Shown: piece after piece, positions 8,896 to 17,497 of the stretch
Position numbering within the stretch: position 1 is the stretch's first letter
Layout: each line of letters starts with the position of its first letter
Assembly: GCF_004348735.1 (NCBI RefSeq)
Contig: NZ_SMKT01000050.1
Location: 1 to 52,321, forward strand
Direction: 5' to 3'
Length of the DNA: 52,321 bases
From: Actinomadura sp. KC06
GTDB lineage: Bacteria > Actinomycetota > Actinomycetes > Streptosporangiales > Streptosporangiaceae
Notes under the pieces: model-generated
Seen by the model: the letters and a program-made list of their open reading frames with translations, nothing else
Told to the model about the DNA's origin: nothing
Databases searched by the model: none
Program-made: the position numbers and the translations under genes

Positions 8896-9918
8896 TCAGG
8901 CGCTTTCACGAATGACGAGGTCGGGTCTCAAAACCACCTGGCGGTGTTGATGGGACTTGCCCTCGCCTATTTCGGCCAGGGCGAGTTCGGCGGCTTCCCA
9001 GCCGAGTTCACGGCGTGGCTGCCGGATGGTGGTGAGCGGCACGGCGGCGCTCGCGGCGAGTTCGATGTCGTCGTACCCGATCACGGCGATGTCCTCGGGG
9101 ACGCGGGCGCCGAGACGGGTCAGCTCGTTGATCAACCCGATCGCGAGCAGGTCGTTGGCGCAGAACACGCCGTCGGGCTGCGGCGACATCGCCATGATCT
9201 CGTGGGCGGCGGCCTGTCCCTCGCCGGGGCTCAGCGCCTCCTGGATCAGGGTGGGGGGCTTTCCGAAACCGGCCTCGACGATGGTGCGGGCGGCGCCGTC
9301 GCGGCGTTCGACGCAGGGCTGCGGCTCGGGGACGCCGGTCACGAAGGCGATCCGTTCGCGGCCGATGCCGAGCAGGTGCGCGGCGGCGATCTCACCGCCG
9401 GCGACGTGATCGACCTGGGCGGAGCAGACCTCGCTGGCGTCCCGGTCGATCAGCACCACGCTCATCCCGGCGGCGCGGAGCTGGGCGATGTCGCGGGAGC
9501 CGAGCCCGACGGGGATGATCAGAACCCCGGCAGCATTCTGCTCCTCCAGGAGTTCCACGGACCGCCGCTCCTTGGCGGCGGAGTGGTCGCTGGAGAGCCA
9601 GAGCGCGTCATGGCCGAGGGCGTTGAGCGCGGCCTCGGCCCCCCGGGCGACGTCGGTCGCGTACGGGTTGGTGAGGTCTTCGACGACGACTCCGAACGCG
9701 CGGCGCGGCTCGTCGCCGAACTCGCCGGCGGTGCGTTCGGGGCGGCGGCGGAGCCTGCGAGCGGACTCGTTTCGGACGAATCCGAGCTCCTCGATCGCCG
9801 CGCGAACACGGTCACGGGTAGCTTCGGCCACGAGGTCTGGCCGGTTTAGGACATTCGAAACGGTCCCAACTGAGACTCCAGCACGCCTCGCGACCTCACG
9901 AATACTGGTCTGTGGCAA
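8896..9918 (-). CDS. LacI-family transcriptional regulator
   Basis: Sugar-sensing repressor type. The N-terminal LacI helix-turn-helix (SIREVARRAGVSVGTVSNVL) with the hinge region NESARRLRRR is followed by a periplasmic-binding-protein-like ligand domain (GVVVEDLTNPYATDVARG, LLEEQNAAGVLIIP, VDHVAGGEIAAAHL, CANDLLAIGL, IAVIGYDDIELAASA, PLTTIRQP). The TTG at 9918 is preceded by GAGGAG at good spacing and gives the usual 340 residues; a GTG at 9996 would add 26 residues not typical of the family. No sugar transporter or glycosidase is adjacent, so the effector is unknown. A LacI-type operator candidate lies in the divergent upstream region at 10086. Confidence 0.92.
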   Translation of the reverse strand: MPQTSIREVARRAGVSVGTVSNVLNRPDLVAEATRDRVRAAIEELGFVRNESARRLRRRPERTAGEFGDEPRRAFGVVVEDLTNPYATDVARGAEAALNALGHDALWLSSDHSAAKERRSVELLEEQNAAGVLIIPVGLGSRDIAQLRAAGMSVVLIDRDASEVCSAQVDHVAGGEIAAAHLLGIGRERIAFVTGVPEPQPCVERRDGAARTIVEAGFGKPPTLIQEALSPGEGQAAAHEIMAMSPQPDGVFCANDLLAIGLINELTRLGARVPEDIAVIGYDDIELAASAAVPLTTIRQPRRELGWEAAELALAEIGEGKSHQHRQVVLRPDLVIRESA

Positions 9919-10085
9919 CTCGCTCCTCGTCCCGTCCCAGGCTTGTTTTCCCAGGTAGTGGCGTTTTGCATAGTGCATCCGCGAATGCGTGGTCACAGAC
10001 CGCGATCATCGGCGCGCACATTGCACTGAACCAGCGCTTGACGGGCCGGATCCGGCCGCCTAGCGTTCCGAGCCGAAGCGTAGCT

Positions 10086-10097
10086 TGAAACGATTCA
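10086..10097. promoter_or_regulatory. LacI-type operator candidate
   Basis: TGAAACGATTCA differs at one position from the TGAAACGTTTCA palindrome commonly bound by LacI-family proteins. It lies between the divergent lacI-type gene (start 9918) and the small HTH gene (start 10409), so autoregulation is plausible. The rest of 9919-10408 shows no supported gene: a TTG-started extension of the HTH frame through it has codon third positions far less GC-rich than neighbouring genes. Confidence 0.4.
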
Positions 10098-10408
10098 CGA
10101 TCTTCGACCACGGCGAGATCTGGCGAGTCGAACGAGAAGGGACGGGTGCGGATGGCTGGCGATCTCATCCCGTCTCCCTCGGATGGCCAACGAGTGAATC
10201 GTCACCCGGAGTTCCCCCGAACGACCCCGCAATCGGCCCAACGGCCACCTCCGGCCAAGCGCGTGAGACAGAAAAGGAACCCGATGATCTGAGTCCGGAG
10301 GCGCTCCGGACCCGGCAACCCAACGCGCGTACAGATCGAGGCCAACCCGTGCCTGTGCAGCGGACGGCTGCATCCCCGCGGTCATCACCACGGACGAGGG
10401 AGGACGGA

Positions 10409-10639
10409 GTGGAACAGGCCACACTCGCACGTCGTGGCACCGACGATTTCGGGCTGAGCGAGGAGGAGATTCGGCTGCTCGCTCAGATCGCCAGCGGTGT
10501 CACCGCCGATGTGGCGGCACGCAAGCTGGAGCTGAGCGCACGGACCTTGCGACGCCGGTTGCGGACCATCTGCGACCGGCTGGAGGTCAACACCCCTATC
10601 GAGGCCGTGGTGTGGGCGGCCCGAAGGCAGCTCATCTAG
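10409..10639 (+). CDS. Small LuxR/response-regulator-type helix-turn-helix protein
   Basis: A 76-residue protein that is essentially one C-terminal LuxR-type DNA-binding domain: LSEEEIRLLAQIASG, then VAARKLELSARTLRRRLRTI (recognition region), then the LEVNTPIEAVVWAARRQLI tail typical of this domain. There is no receiver or ligand domain. The GTG at 10409 is chosen because GGGAGGA lies at proper spacing before it and codon bias becomes gene-like there; the frame stays open upstream to 10085, but with poor codon bias. It is a probable standalone transcription factor with unknown targets. It is divergent from the LacI-type gene and followed by a hairpin. Confidence 0.75.
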   Translation: MEQATLARRGTDDFGLSEEEIRLLAQIASGVTADVAARKLELSARTLRRRLRTICDRLEVNTPIEAVVWAARRQLI

Positions 10640-10653
10640 CGGCAACCCCCAAC

Positions 10654-10680
10654 GACGCTCGTCCGGGGACGGCGAGCGTC
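10654..10680 (+). terminator. Hairpin after the small HTH gene
   Basis: GACGCTCG (10654-10661) pairs with CGAGCGTC (10673-10680), starting 14 bp after the stop codon. No U-tract, as is usual in high-GC actinomycetes. Confidence 0.5.
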
Positions 10681-11467
10681 ACGAGAAATCCAGGCGGCGA
10701 AATCTTCAGAAGAACCCCCGTCCGACCCCGCAGCGGCGGCGCCCGCGCCCTGACAGGTAGGTCCCTGCAGGAGGCGTCGCCGCGGACGGTGTTCAAACCA
10801 CGCCGTGGATCTCCTTAAGCACGCGCTCGACCTTTTCGACCCCCGTTCACACCCGGCCGGGACGTCATCGGCTGGGGCGCCATCCATGACGCGCGGCCTC
10901 AGGCCCGCCCTCCGCTCCTTGGAGGGAGCGACCTAGGGCGACTCCAGAGGCCGCCGTGATCGCTGTCACACGGCCCGTACGGGAGCGCTCAGGGGTATCT
11001 ACCGAGCGCCGTGGGGCTGTCCGTCCAGGGAACTCAAGGGCCCGTCCTTCCAACGGACGCCCGAGGGCGTGGATGCGGCCGTTCAGTGAGCTCTCCGCGC
11101 ATGCCATCCAGATGCAACCAACCAGCCGACGCTCCTAGCGCAGGCTCCGCAGGGCACCTCCTTGTACAGCATCAGCCGTCCAGCTGATTTCCGTAGGACG
11201 CCCAAGCGGGTGCACAGGAACTTGCGTGCCGAGCCTTGGGACCGTTCGTTCTGTGGCGTCTTTGACTGCCTTGTGTGGTGGGCGGGCTGGTCAATTGCGA
11301 GGGCGTCCGGGTGGTGAGCATGTTCAAGTGGCGCAGGTGTTAGCGGACGCAGAGGGAGGCAGTGTCACCGCCCTTTGCGGGCCTGTGCATGGGGTGCCGA
11401 GGGTTGTCGTCTTGCGAAAAGGCCGTCGTCCCACAGGCGTGCGCTGCCGGACGGGTTAAATCGGGGG
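10681..11467. other. Gene-free interval
   Basis: About 790 bp without a frame of convincing codon bias or similarity. An open frame at 11226-11459 has no ribosome-binding site and no recognisable domain. I see no repeat unit or clear promoter here. It separates the convergent small HTH and NlpC/P60 genes. Confidence 0.6.
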
Positions 11468-12499
11468 TCAGGCGACTCGGACGGCGCCGGCGTAGGGGCG
11501 TCCGGCGATGGGCGCGATCTTCACGACGTCGCCGGTGTGAGGCGCGTGCAGCATCTTGCCGTCGCCGACGTACATCCCCATGTGGTGCAGGTCGGAGTGG
11601 AAGAACACGAGGTCGCCCGGCTGGAGCTCACTGCGTGACACGTGAGTGCCGGCGTTCCACTGGCTGCCGGTGTAGTGCGGCAGGTTGATGCCGACCTGCT
11701 TGTAGGCCCACATTGTCAGGCCTGAGCAGTCGAAAGAGTTCGGCCCAGCAGCGCCCCAGACGTACGGGACGCCGATTTTGCTCATCGCGTACCGCAGCGC
11801 TTGCGCACCCTTGCCGGTGCCGACGACGGGGAGCTTGGCGAGCTGGGTGGGGTCCCTCTTGACGAGCTTGCCGCGGACCTTCTCGTAAGTTTCGGTGACC
11901 TTCTTGCGCTGCGAGTCGAGTTGCGTGCGCAGCGCCTGCACCTGCTTGGCGCGCTCTTCGGCGGACTTACGGGCGCGCTGCGCGGCCTGCATCGCCTGCA
12001 TGAGACCGAGGACTTTGCTGCTGTCGCGCTTGGCGAAGTAGTTGAGCGTGGCGGCCTGGTCGAGGACGGACTGCGGGTCCTGGGAGGCGACGAACGACAC
12101 CGCGGGGTCAGAGCCGCCCTGCATGTAGCTGGTGGCGGCCAGAGAGCCGACCTTCTGGCGGATGCTCTCGAGAGTCTTCTCCTGCCGCTGGGCGTTCTCT
12201 GTGGCGACCTTGGCGGCGCGTTGCGACTGGGCGAGTTTGACCTTCAGCCCGTTGTACTGCTCGGTGAGCTTCTCCAGCTCGTCGGCGAGCTTGAGGGCCT
12301 TCGTCCTGAGTTCCTTCGTGGACGGCTCAGGCTCGGCGTGCGCCACCGCGGTCGTGTGCGGCGCGACCGAGAGGACGGCGAGGGCGCCGGCCACGGTGAT
12401 CGCCCGGACGCGGAACCGGGCCGTCCTCCGGCCTGGCGTTGGCCGCTGGGAGCTTGAACGAGCAGATCGTGAAAAGGAAGCAGGGCGCGATGGCTCCAC
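11468..12499 (-). CDS. Secreted NlpC/P60-family peptidoglycan hydrolase
   Basis: Predicted cell-wall endopeptidase of the RipA/P60 type. Architecture: basic N-terminus and hydrophobic signal segment (about 27-55, ending VAHA), a long coiled-coil region (about 58-215, rich in Lys/Glu/Gln/Ala), then the C-terminal NlpC/P60 catalytic domain (about 233-343). The catalytic Cys is in FDCSGLTMW, the His in HHMGMYVGDG, with a third polar residue expected near HAPHTGD. The GTG start at 12499 follows a strong GGAGAGGAG site. The 5' leader contains a ydaO-type c-di-AMP riboswitch, known in actinobacteria to control cell-wall hydrolases, so expression probably responds to c-di-AMP. The exact bond cleaved is not predictable from sequence alone. 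Confidence 0.93.
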   Translation of the reverse strand: MEPSRPASFSRSARSSSQRPTPGRRTARFRVRAITVAGALAVLSVAPHTTAVAHAEPEPSTKELRTKALKLADELEKLTEQYNGLKVKLAQSQRAAKVATENAQRQEKTLESIRQKVGSLAATSYMQGGSDPAVSFVASQDPQSVLDQAATLNYFAKRDSSKVLGLMQAMQAAQRARKSAEERAKQVQALRTQLDSQRKKVTETYEKVRGKLVKRDPTQLAKLPVVGTGKGAQALRYAMSKIGVPYVWGAAGPNSFDCSGLTMWAYKQVGINLPHYTGSQWNAGTHVSRSELQPGDLVFFHSDLHHMGMYVGDGKMLHAPHTGDVVKIAPIAGRPYAGAVRVA

Positions 12500-12517
12500 G
12501 AATTCTCCTCTCCTCGT

Positions 12518-12712
12518 CCGCCTACCGAGTTAGCTGTCGGGTTGGGGCTGGAGCAGCCCGTCCGCTGGCGCGCGCGGAAGCCGGTTCCACGCGGGCTGCG
12601 GATTCACCCCTCACGGCGTGTGCCCGGGGGCGATCCCCGAACGATCCGGAAGTGGGTCCCCGGCTCCTCGGGGCGCTGGTTGCGGCCCGTGGACTCGGCG
12701 GTTCGGCCTCCG
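12518..12712 (-). promoter_or_regulatory. c-di-AMP riboswitch (ydaO/yuaA type) in the leader of the NlpC/P60 gene
   Basis: Read on the minus strand, the leader carries the conserved blocks of actinobacterial ydaO elements in order: GAACCGCCGAGTCCACGG, then GAGGAGCCGGGGACCCAC, then GGGGTGAATCCGCAGCC, and finally the 3' signature CCGACAGCTAACTCGGTAGG, which ends about 20 nt before the start codon and leads straight into the ribosome-binding site. The family binds c-di-AMP and usually turns expression off when ligand is high. The boundaries are approximate. DisA, the c-di-AMP synthase, is encoded 16 kb downstream. Confidence 0.9.
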
Positions 12713-12964
12713 TCCTGCGGTAGGCCGATGTCAGCGCAGGACACTAACGGAAGCCGCATTGGATGCCAACCACAACCCGTGAAATCGCAGGTGGCGACGC
12801 TCGTCGGCCCCGGACCGCCCGCGGTGCCCCCCGAGCATCCATGTGTTCTTGCTCACTTTTTGGGACACTCTATGAGCAATGCCTAGTCGCTTTTATCTAG
12901 TTACGCGGGATGGACGTCGCCGCATGCACAGACCCGCCGACAGTTGTAAAGGCGCCACGTTCGA

Positions 12965-12970
12965 TAATCT
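12965..12970 (+). promoter_or_regulatory. -10 element upstream of the NAGS gene
   Basis: GATAATCT (12963-12970) contains GATAAT and TAATCT, close to the -10 consensus, ending 9 nt before the GTG at 12980. A TTGTAA hexamer at 12944-12949 is a possible but closely spaced -35. Confidence 0.45.
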
Positions 12971-12979
12971 CGCCTGTTT

Positions 12980-13501
12980 GTGGAGGTCGTGATCCGGCGA
13001 GCCCGTACCGCCGACGTTCAAGAGATCCGCAGGCTGGTCGATCTGTACGCCGGGTCGGGACGACGCCTGCTGAAGAAGTCCGCGGTGAAGCTGTACGAGG
13101 ACGTCCAGGAGTTCTGGGTCGCCGAGGACGTGCAGCACGGGGCGCCGGGACGGGTCGTGGCCTGCGGCGCGCTGCACGTGATGTGGGAGGACCTCGCGGA
13201 GGTCCGCTCCGTCGCCGTGGACAAGGAGTACGGCGGCCGTGGCATCGGCCACCGAATTGTCACCCGTCTGCTGGAGACCGCTAGGGAACTCGGCGTGCGG
13301 AGGGTGTTCTGTCTTACCTTCGAAGTGGAGTTCTTCGCGCGCCATGGCTTCCAGCAGATCCTGGGGACTCCGGTGGCGCCAGAGGTGTACGAGGAGCTTC
13401 TCCGCTCCTACGACGAAGGCGTTGCGGAGTTCTTGAACCTCGATCGGGTCAAGCCCAATACGTTGGGCAACACCCGGATGTTGCTTCGCCTGGAGGACTG
13501 A
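12980..13501 (+). CDS. argA: Amino-acid N-acetyltransferase (short GNAT-type N-acetylglutamate synthase)
   Basis: Acetylates glutamate with acetyl-CoA, the first step of arginine synthesis. The 173-residue product is a single GNAT domain of the actinobacterial type (Rv2747-like) without the amino-acid-kinase domain of E. coli ArgA. Visible: VIRRART start of the fold, VACGALHVMWEDLAEVRSVAV (beta4), the acetyl-CoA loop EYGGRGIGHRIV (Q/RxxGxG/A type), and FEVEFFARHGF near the C-terminus. The GTG at 12980 lies just behind a -10-like sequence; a GTG at 12989 is an alternative. The symbol follows the functional family; other arginine genes are not in the window. Confidence 0.88.
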   Translation: MEVVIRRARTADVQEIRRLVDLYAGSGRRLLKKSAVKLYEDVQEFWVAEDVQHGAPGRVVACGALHVMWEDLAEVRSVAVDKEYGGRGIGHRIVTRLLETARELGVRRVFCLTFEVEFFARHGFQQILGTPVAPEVYEELLRSYDEGVAEFLNLDRVKPNTLGNTRMLLRLED

Positions 13502-13505
13502 CCCG

Positions 13506-14306
13506 ATGAGCGATTCCCCGAACCGCGGGCGGCGGTACCCGCCGCAGCAGGGGCAGGGCTCCTACGGCCCGCCGCCCCCGTACCAAGGTCCCCAATGGCA
13601 GCAACCACACCACCAGCAGCCGCAGAGCCAGCCTCAGCAGCAATGGCAGCAGCAGCCTCAGCAGCAGCAGTGGGGGCAGCAGCCGGCGTACAACGAGCCG
13701 TACGACGCCTCCTATGACGAGTACGGCGGCGGTGAGCTGCCGCTGGCTCCGATCCTTCGCCGCGCGGGGGCGCGCCTCATCGACAACGGGCTCGTCGCGG
13801 TCTTCGGGTTCGCGCTCGTCCTGCCGATCACGATCGGTGCGTTCGGCCTAGGCAAGCCAGGCAGCAAGACCGAGGACGAGGGGGGTGTGTGGAACTGGCC
13901 CATCATCTTCACCCTTTTCTGTGTCCTGTCGGTGCTGCCGCTGCTCTACGAGGCCGTCCAGCTATCCATGTCTGGACGGACGCTCGGCAAGCGCCTCATG
14001 GGTATCGGCATCGTCCAGGCGCCTGCCGGGGAACCACTGACCACCACGCAGGCCATCTGGCGCGCTGGAATCGTCCACGTGGGCTACCAGATCGGCGTGT
14101 TCTTCTTCCTCGTCATCGCCGTGATGGTGTGGGACTACGCCGCGTACGGGATGGTGCTGGTCTGGGCGGGTGCGTTGATGGCGTACCTGTGGGCGATCTG
14201 GGACCAGCCCCTGCACCAGGCCCTCCACGACCGCTTCGCCGGGACACTGGTCATCGACGAGCGAACCGGATACGACGAGTACACCGAGACCGAGTACGCG
14301 GAGTAA
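13506..14306 (+). CDS. RDD-family membrane protein with a Gln/Pro-rich N-terminal tail
   Basis: Residues 1-75 are a cytosolic-type tail rich in Gln, Pro, Tyr and Gly (runs of QQQ and PPPP). The RDD domain follows: RAGARLIDNGLVAVFGF (first helix with the Arg and Asp that name the family), a second helix near 135-155, the GRTLGKRLMGIGIV segment, two more hydrophobic helices (about 195-235), and the closing LHQALHDRFAGTLVID. RDD proteins are polytopic membrane proteins, mostly of unknown function, some linked to ion exchange. It starts 4 bp after the NAGS stop and is followed 4 bp later by a second RDD gene. Confidence 0.85.
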   Translation: MSDSPNRGRRYPPQQGQGSYGPPPPYQGPQWQQPHHQQPQSQPQQQWQQQPQQQQWGQQPAYNEPYDASYDEYGGGELPLAPILRRAGARLIDNGLVAVFGFALVLPITIGAFGLGKPGSKTEDEGGVWNWPIIFTLFCVLSVLPLLYEAVQLSMSGRTLGKRLMGIGIVQAPAGEPLTTTQAIWRAGIVHVGYQIGVFFFLVIAVMVWDYAAYGMVLVWAGALMAYLWAIWDQPLHQALHDRFAGTLVIDERTGYDEYTETEYAE

Positions 14307-14310
14307 GCCC

Positions 14311-15330
14311 GTGCGGGAGGCAACGCTCGCCGAGCCGGGCCAGCGCCTCCTGGCTCGCATCGTCGACACCCTCATCGTCGGCGTGCCTGTCATCGTCGTC
14401 GTCCGCGCAGTGGTGTCCGGGCCCACGGTGGACGTCGTCGCTCCACCAGCCTTGGCCGGATGCATGTTGCTCTACGAGGCGATCCAGCTCGCCCTCTGGG
14501 GCCGGACGATCGGCAAGCGCGTTGCTGGCATAGAAGTCGCTATCGCCGTCCCAGGCGCGACCCTCGCCTCCACACCCAGGGGGACGGACGCTGAGGCAGG
14601 CTCTGAGCCGACCTCAGCGCGTTCAGCGGTCGCTGCTGAGGCCGGCACCGGGGCGGGCGCTGAGACGAACGCTGAGGCGTTCACGGAGACCACCATCGGC
14701 GCGGCCGCCGCGCCGAACCCTCTCCAAGACACTGAGACGTCCCCTGCGCCTGACGCCCTACCAGAGCGAGGGCAGGACGCTGGGGCCGCCTCTATGGAGG
14801 CTGCTGAAGCTGGGCAACGTGGCCCTGCGCGGGGGCTTACGTCTGACGCCGGGCCAGGGCAAGCGCAAGACGGTGAGTGGACGCAGCTGCGGGACGGCGG
14901 GCCCGGGCAAGCGCAAGGCGGCGAGGCGTGGCCAATGCAGGGGGCTGTGCCGAGCTCTGGCCCTGGGGTGGGGTCGATGTCCGGCGATGAACCGGAGCAA
15001 AATCGGGGGCTTGAGGCGGAACCGATAATCGGTGCCGATCTCGGGAAAGGGCGAGAGGGCGATGCTGAGGCGACGCCGGATTCCGAACCGGACGGCGTGC
15101 TGATCAGTGAGCAGGCTCGCCTGGACGTTGTGCGCGCCGTTGTGCGTGCCGCGGTCTATTCGCTGCCGATCGCGGCCCGTCCGATTCCCGTTGCCGGGCT
15201 ACTTGCGGGCATCTTCTGGTTGGCGAACGCGGGGGCCCTGTACGAGGGCACGTGGCGCCAGGCCGTCCATGACAGGCTCATCGGGACGCTGGTGGTAAAA
15301 CGTCCGCCTCCCGATTCCTCGGCCTTCTGA
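14311..15330 (+). CDS. RDD-family membrane protein split by a ~180-residue low-complexity insertion
   Basis: The N-terminal part (about 1-78) has RDD features: QRLLARIVDTLIVGVPVIVV, a second helix, and GRTIGKRVAGIEVAIAV. The C-terminal part (about 262-339) completes the fold: VVRAAVYSLPIA, a hydrophobic helix, and the closing WRQAVHDRLIGTLVVK. Between them lies about 180 residues of Ala/Gly/Glu/Gln/Pro/Ser-rich sequence without predicted structure; a block encoding GPGQAQ recurs with a 48-bp (16-codon) period (14851 and 14899). The neighbouring paralogue lacks such an insert. The GTG at 14311 is 5 bp after the previous stop, so the two genes form an operon and could encode partner subunits. 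The frame is intact through the insert, which argues that it is translated. Confidence 0.8.
   Translation: MREATLAEPGQRLLARIVDTLIVGVPVIVVVRAVVSGPTVDVVAPPALAGCMLLYEAIQLALWGRTIGKRVAGIEVAIAVPGATLASTPRGTDAEAGSEPTSARSAVAAEAGTGAGAETNAEAFTETTIGAAAAPNPLQDTETSPAPDALPERGQDAGAASMEAAEAGQRGPARGLTSDAGPGQAQDGEWTQLRDGGPGQAQGGEAWPMQGAVPSSGPGVGSMSGDEPEQNRGLEAEPIIGADLGKGREGDAEATPDSEPDGVLISEQARLDVVRAVVRAAVYSLPIAARPIPVAGLLAGIFWLANAGALYEGTWRQAVHDRLIGTLVVKRPPPDSSAF
14548..15090 (+). repeat. Low-complexity insertion tract within the second RDD gene
   Basis: Degenerate in-frame repeats code for acidic/Ala/Gly/Gln-rich sequence; the clearest pair is GGGC(C/A)-type blocks at 14851 and 14899, 48 bp apart. Codon third positions are less GC-rich than in the flanking transmembrane parts. 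Confidence 0.65.
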
Positions 15331-16312
15331 GATCCTCTCGGGCGTCCTCGTCCGAACTGAGGGACGGCCGGGCCTGTGCCCGTCGCACTCATGATCCCTC
15401 GGCGAGCGGAGTAGGGCGCGTCCGGCCATACCGGCTTTCGCGGAGATGCTCGCTCTGTTTCGGACGTCTAGCGTTCGGGCTGCTATTGCCAGCTTGCTCA
15501 GGTTACGGACCCGAATCGGGGTGAGATGTGTCTCGTCCCGGACGCGTCCTCCGCTTTGAGAGCCGCTTCCGTGTCCCTGGTCCTTCGCCCTGCGTCCCGA
15601 CCCGCATAGGACTCTGGACTTACTCCGGATGGGACACCGTCTCGCTTGGAACGGGCCTTTCGCTCCACGTGCGCCTCTACATCGAAGGAGTCTGCCGCCC
15701 GGCTTCGGGACGTCCCTCGGAGGCGGGTTGAAGAAGTGGGACGTAGGTGGGATTGTGTCGCAATCTCCTGATTTCGGGATGGGTGAGTACCGGCTGCTTC
15801 CACGCGGAGAGCGCGGTCGGTGACTTCCCGTCACGAAGCGGCGGCAACAGATTTCGGTGGGAGCCGACCGGCCGTTATCCACCCACATCGTCCGCCGGAG
15901 GCGGTGATCAGCTCCCGCGGCGGGTCTCTGCGGGTCCTGGCCGCATTCCTGCTCGTGGCGCGGTTAGTGCCGTTACGCCAGAGTTAATCGGTGGCGGCGG
16001 TGTCCGTGAGCCCCGGCCGTTAAGGTCGCCCGCACGGCCTTTTACGCCCGGACGGCTCGTCCGTCCGAAAGCCGAGCCGTCCGCGAACCTGAGTCAATGC
16101 GGAGGCATCGCCGCAGGTCAGCGACGCGCGTCGGGACAACGACCCCGCCCGAAATCCCTGCGGTGGTTCCGTCTGACGAAAAATTCGCGGGCCGCCTCCG
16201 GCATCCCCCGGCATGCCGCCGGACGTGCCGGAAACGACGACGCGATTACACCCGGTCACGGCCTGGAAGACGACTTCGCCGGGCAGTGCCGGTTCCAAGG
16301 ACGGCAGCGGAA
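15331..16312. other. Gene-free interval upstream of lsr2
   Basis: Almost 1 kb with several short open frames but no ribosome-binding site plus codon bias combination and no recognisable domain. It could hold extended lsr2 regulation; I see nothing specific apart from the promoter at its end. Confidence 0.55.
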
Positions 16313-16342
16313 TTGTCATCGGCGCACTACTCGGTATATGTT
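16313..16342 (+). promoter_or_regulatory. Promoter of lsr2
   Basis: TTGTCA (16313-16318) is followed after 16 bp by TATATG (16335-16340), or after 18 bp by TATGTT (16337-16342). This AT-rich island stands out in the high-GC surroundings and lies 45-70 bp before the lsr2 ATG. Confidence 0.6.
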
Positions 16343-16386
16343 TGTCAACCGAATGCAGTTTGCTCAAGCCGAAAGGGTCTGTCCCC

Positions 16387-16710
16387 ATGGCACAGAAGGT
16401 TCAGGTGCTTCTCGTCGACGACCTCGACGGTGGCGAGGCGGACGAGACCGTAGCGTTCTCGATCGACGGCGCCTCCTACGAGATCGACCTGAGTGGCGCC
16501 AACGCAACGAAGCTGCGGGATTCTCTTAAGCCGTTCGTGGAGAAGTCGCGCAAGGCGGGTACGGGGTCGCGTCGCCGCCGGCAGCGTGGCGCGTCCAGCC
16601 GCGAGCGCAGCGCAGAGATCCGCGCCTGGGCCAAGAACAATGGCATCAAGGTCAATGAGCGCGGCAGGATCCCAGCACATGTGATCGAGCAGTACGAGGC
16701 GGCCAACTGA
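16387..16710 (+). CDS. lsr2: Lsr2-family nucleoid-associated protein
   Basis: Xenogeneic silencer that binds AT-rich DNA in the minor groove and bridges DNA (H-NS analogue of actinobacteria). The 107-residue protein has the N-terminal oligomerisation domain ([20 protein letters not shown], then [13 protein letters not shown]), a basic Arg-rich linker (about 60-80) and the C-terminal DNA-binding domain with [20 protein letters not shown], which includes the family's R-G-R AT-hook-like motif, ending [11 protein letters not shown]. The ATG at 16387 has a GAAAGGG site upstream; the frame is open further 5' without codon bias. It precedes clpC as in most actinobacteria and is followed by a strong hairpin, so it is probably monocistronic. 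Confidence 0.96.
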   Translation: MAQKVQVLLVDDLDGGEADETVAFSIDGASYEIDLSGANATKLRDSLKPFVEKSRKAGTGSRRRRQRGASSRERSAEIRAWAKNNGIKVNERGRIPAHVIEQYEAAN

Positions 16711-16725
16711 CCCTCAGCCACCGGC

Positions 16726-16752
16726 GGCCCGTCTCAGTTCGCGAGACGGGCC
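16726..16752 (+). terminator. lsr2 terminator
   Basis: GGCCCGTCTC (16726-16735) pairs perfectly with GAGACGGGCC (16743-16752) around a 7-nt loop, 15 bp after the lsr2 stop. Confidence 0.85.
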
Positions 16753-17400
16753 GTTCGCCTGCGGGCTCGTTCACTGTTCGCTTCAACCGTTCACTGGGCC
16801 GGTTCCTCCGGCCCGATCGCCCGGCCGAGTTCGGCCCGAGTTCGCCTGTGTCGCCGTTACCGGGCTCGTTCCCTGGGCCTGTTCCTCGCCTCGTTCCCTG
16901 ACTTCGATTCCCCCGCCCGTTTCGCTTGAGGCGTCCTTGAGGCTCCGGTTCACCCGGCGGGTTCGTCCGCGAGGTCGTTTCAACTGCAACCCGTTCGCGA
17001 GGCTGGTTCACTCATGCCTCGCGTTCACTTGACCGGGTCCGGCTGCGCGTCGTTTCCGCGCACTCCGTTCACCCCCGTACGCGGCAGCCAGTTCCCGCAC
17101 GGCGTCGTTTCGCCCGCGCCTCCCCTTCACTTGATCAGTTTGTCCGCGGCGTCGTTTCCTGAGCGCCCCTTCACGCCTTGGGGCCGCCCCGCTGCGCCGC
17201 CACACACGTCCAGTTCGCACAGCGAATCCGCAGGGCGCATTCACACGTCCCGTACACGCGCGGCCCACACGCGCGGCCCACATGCGCGGCTCGTCCACAC
17301 GGCCAGCCAGCCTCGCGGTCCGTTCGTGCGGTCCGTTCGTGCGGTCCGTTCGTGCGGTCCGTCTGGGCGGTCGGTGTGGAGGCACTTGTGCGTGCGGACC
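16753..17400. repeat. Degenerate CGTTC-rich repeat tract between lsr2 and clpC
   Basis: Short blocks of the type CGTTCACT, GGTTCACT and CGTTTC recur irregularly. Near 17325-17376 a 13-bp unit CGGTCCGTTCGTG is repeated about three times exactly with one or two diverged copies after it. Thirteen is not a multiple of three and frames shift between units, so this is noncoding. No gene is supported in 16711-17813. Confidence 0.7.
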
Positions 17401-17497
17401 CTTCGCAGGGCGGTGGCTCAGCTAGTCCGCCTTAACGGGCTGTGGGCGGTCGTTCGCCCAGCGGTACCGTCCAGCCACTCAAAGTCCTGGGGTGGGC

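Noticed and set aside
8862..8915. 17-codon plus-strand frame with AAGGAG before ATG
   Set aside because: Too short, overlaps the 3' end of the lacI-type gene, and no similarity is recognised.
10085..10408. Longer version of the small HTH protein starting at TTG 10085
   Set aside because: Codon third positions are not gene-like and the GTG at 10409 has a strong Shine-Dalgarno; the TTG falls in a LacI-type palindrome.
11226..11459. 77-residue plus-strand frame
   Set aside because: No ribosome-binding site, poor codon bias and no recognisable domain.
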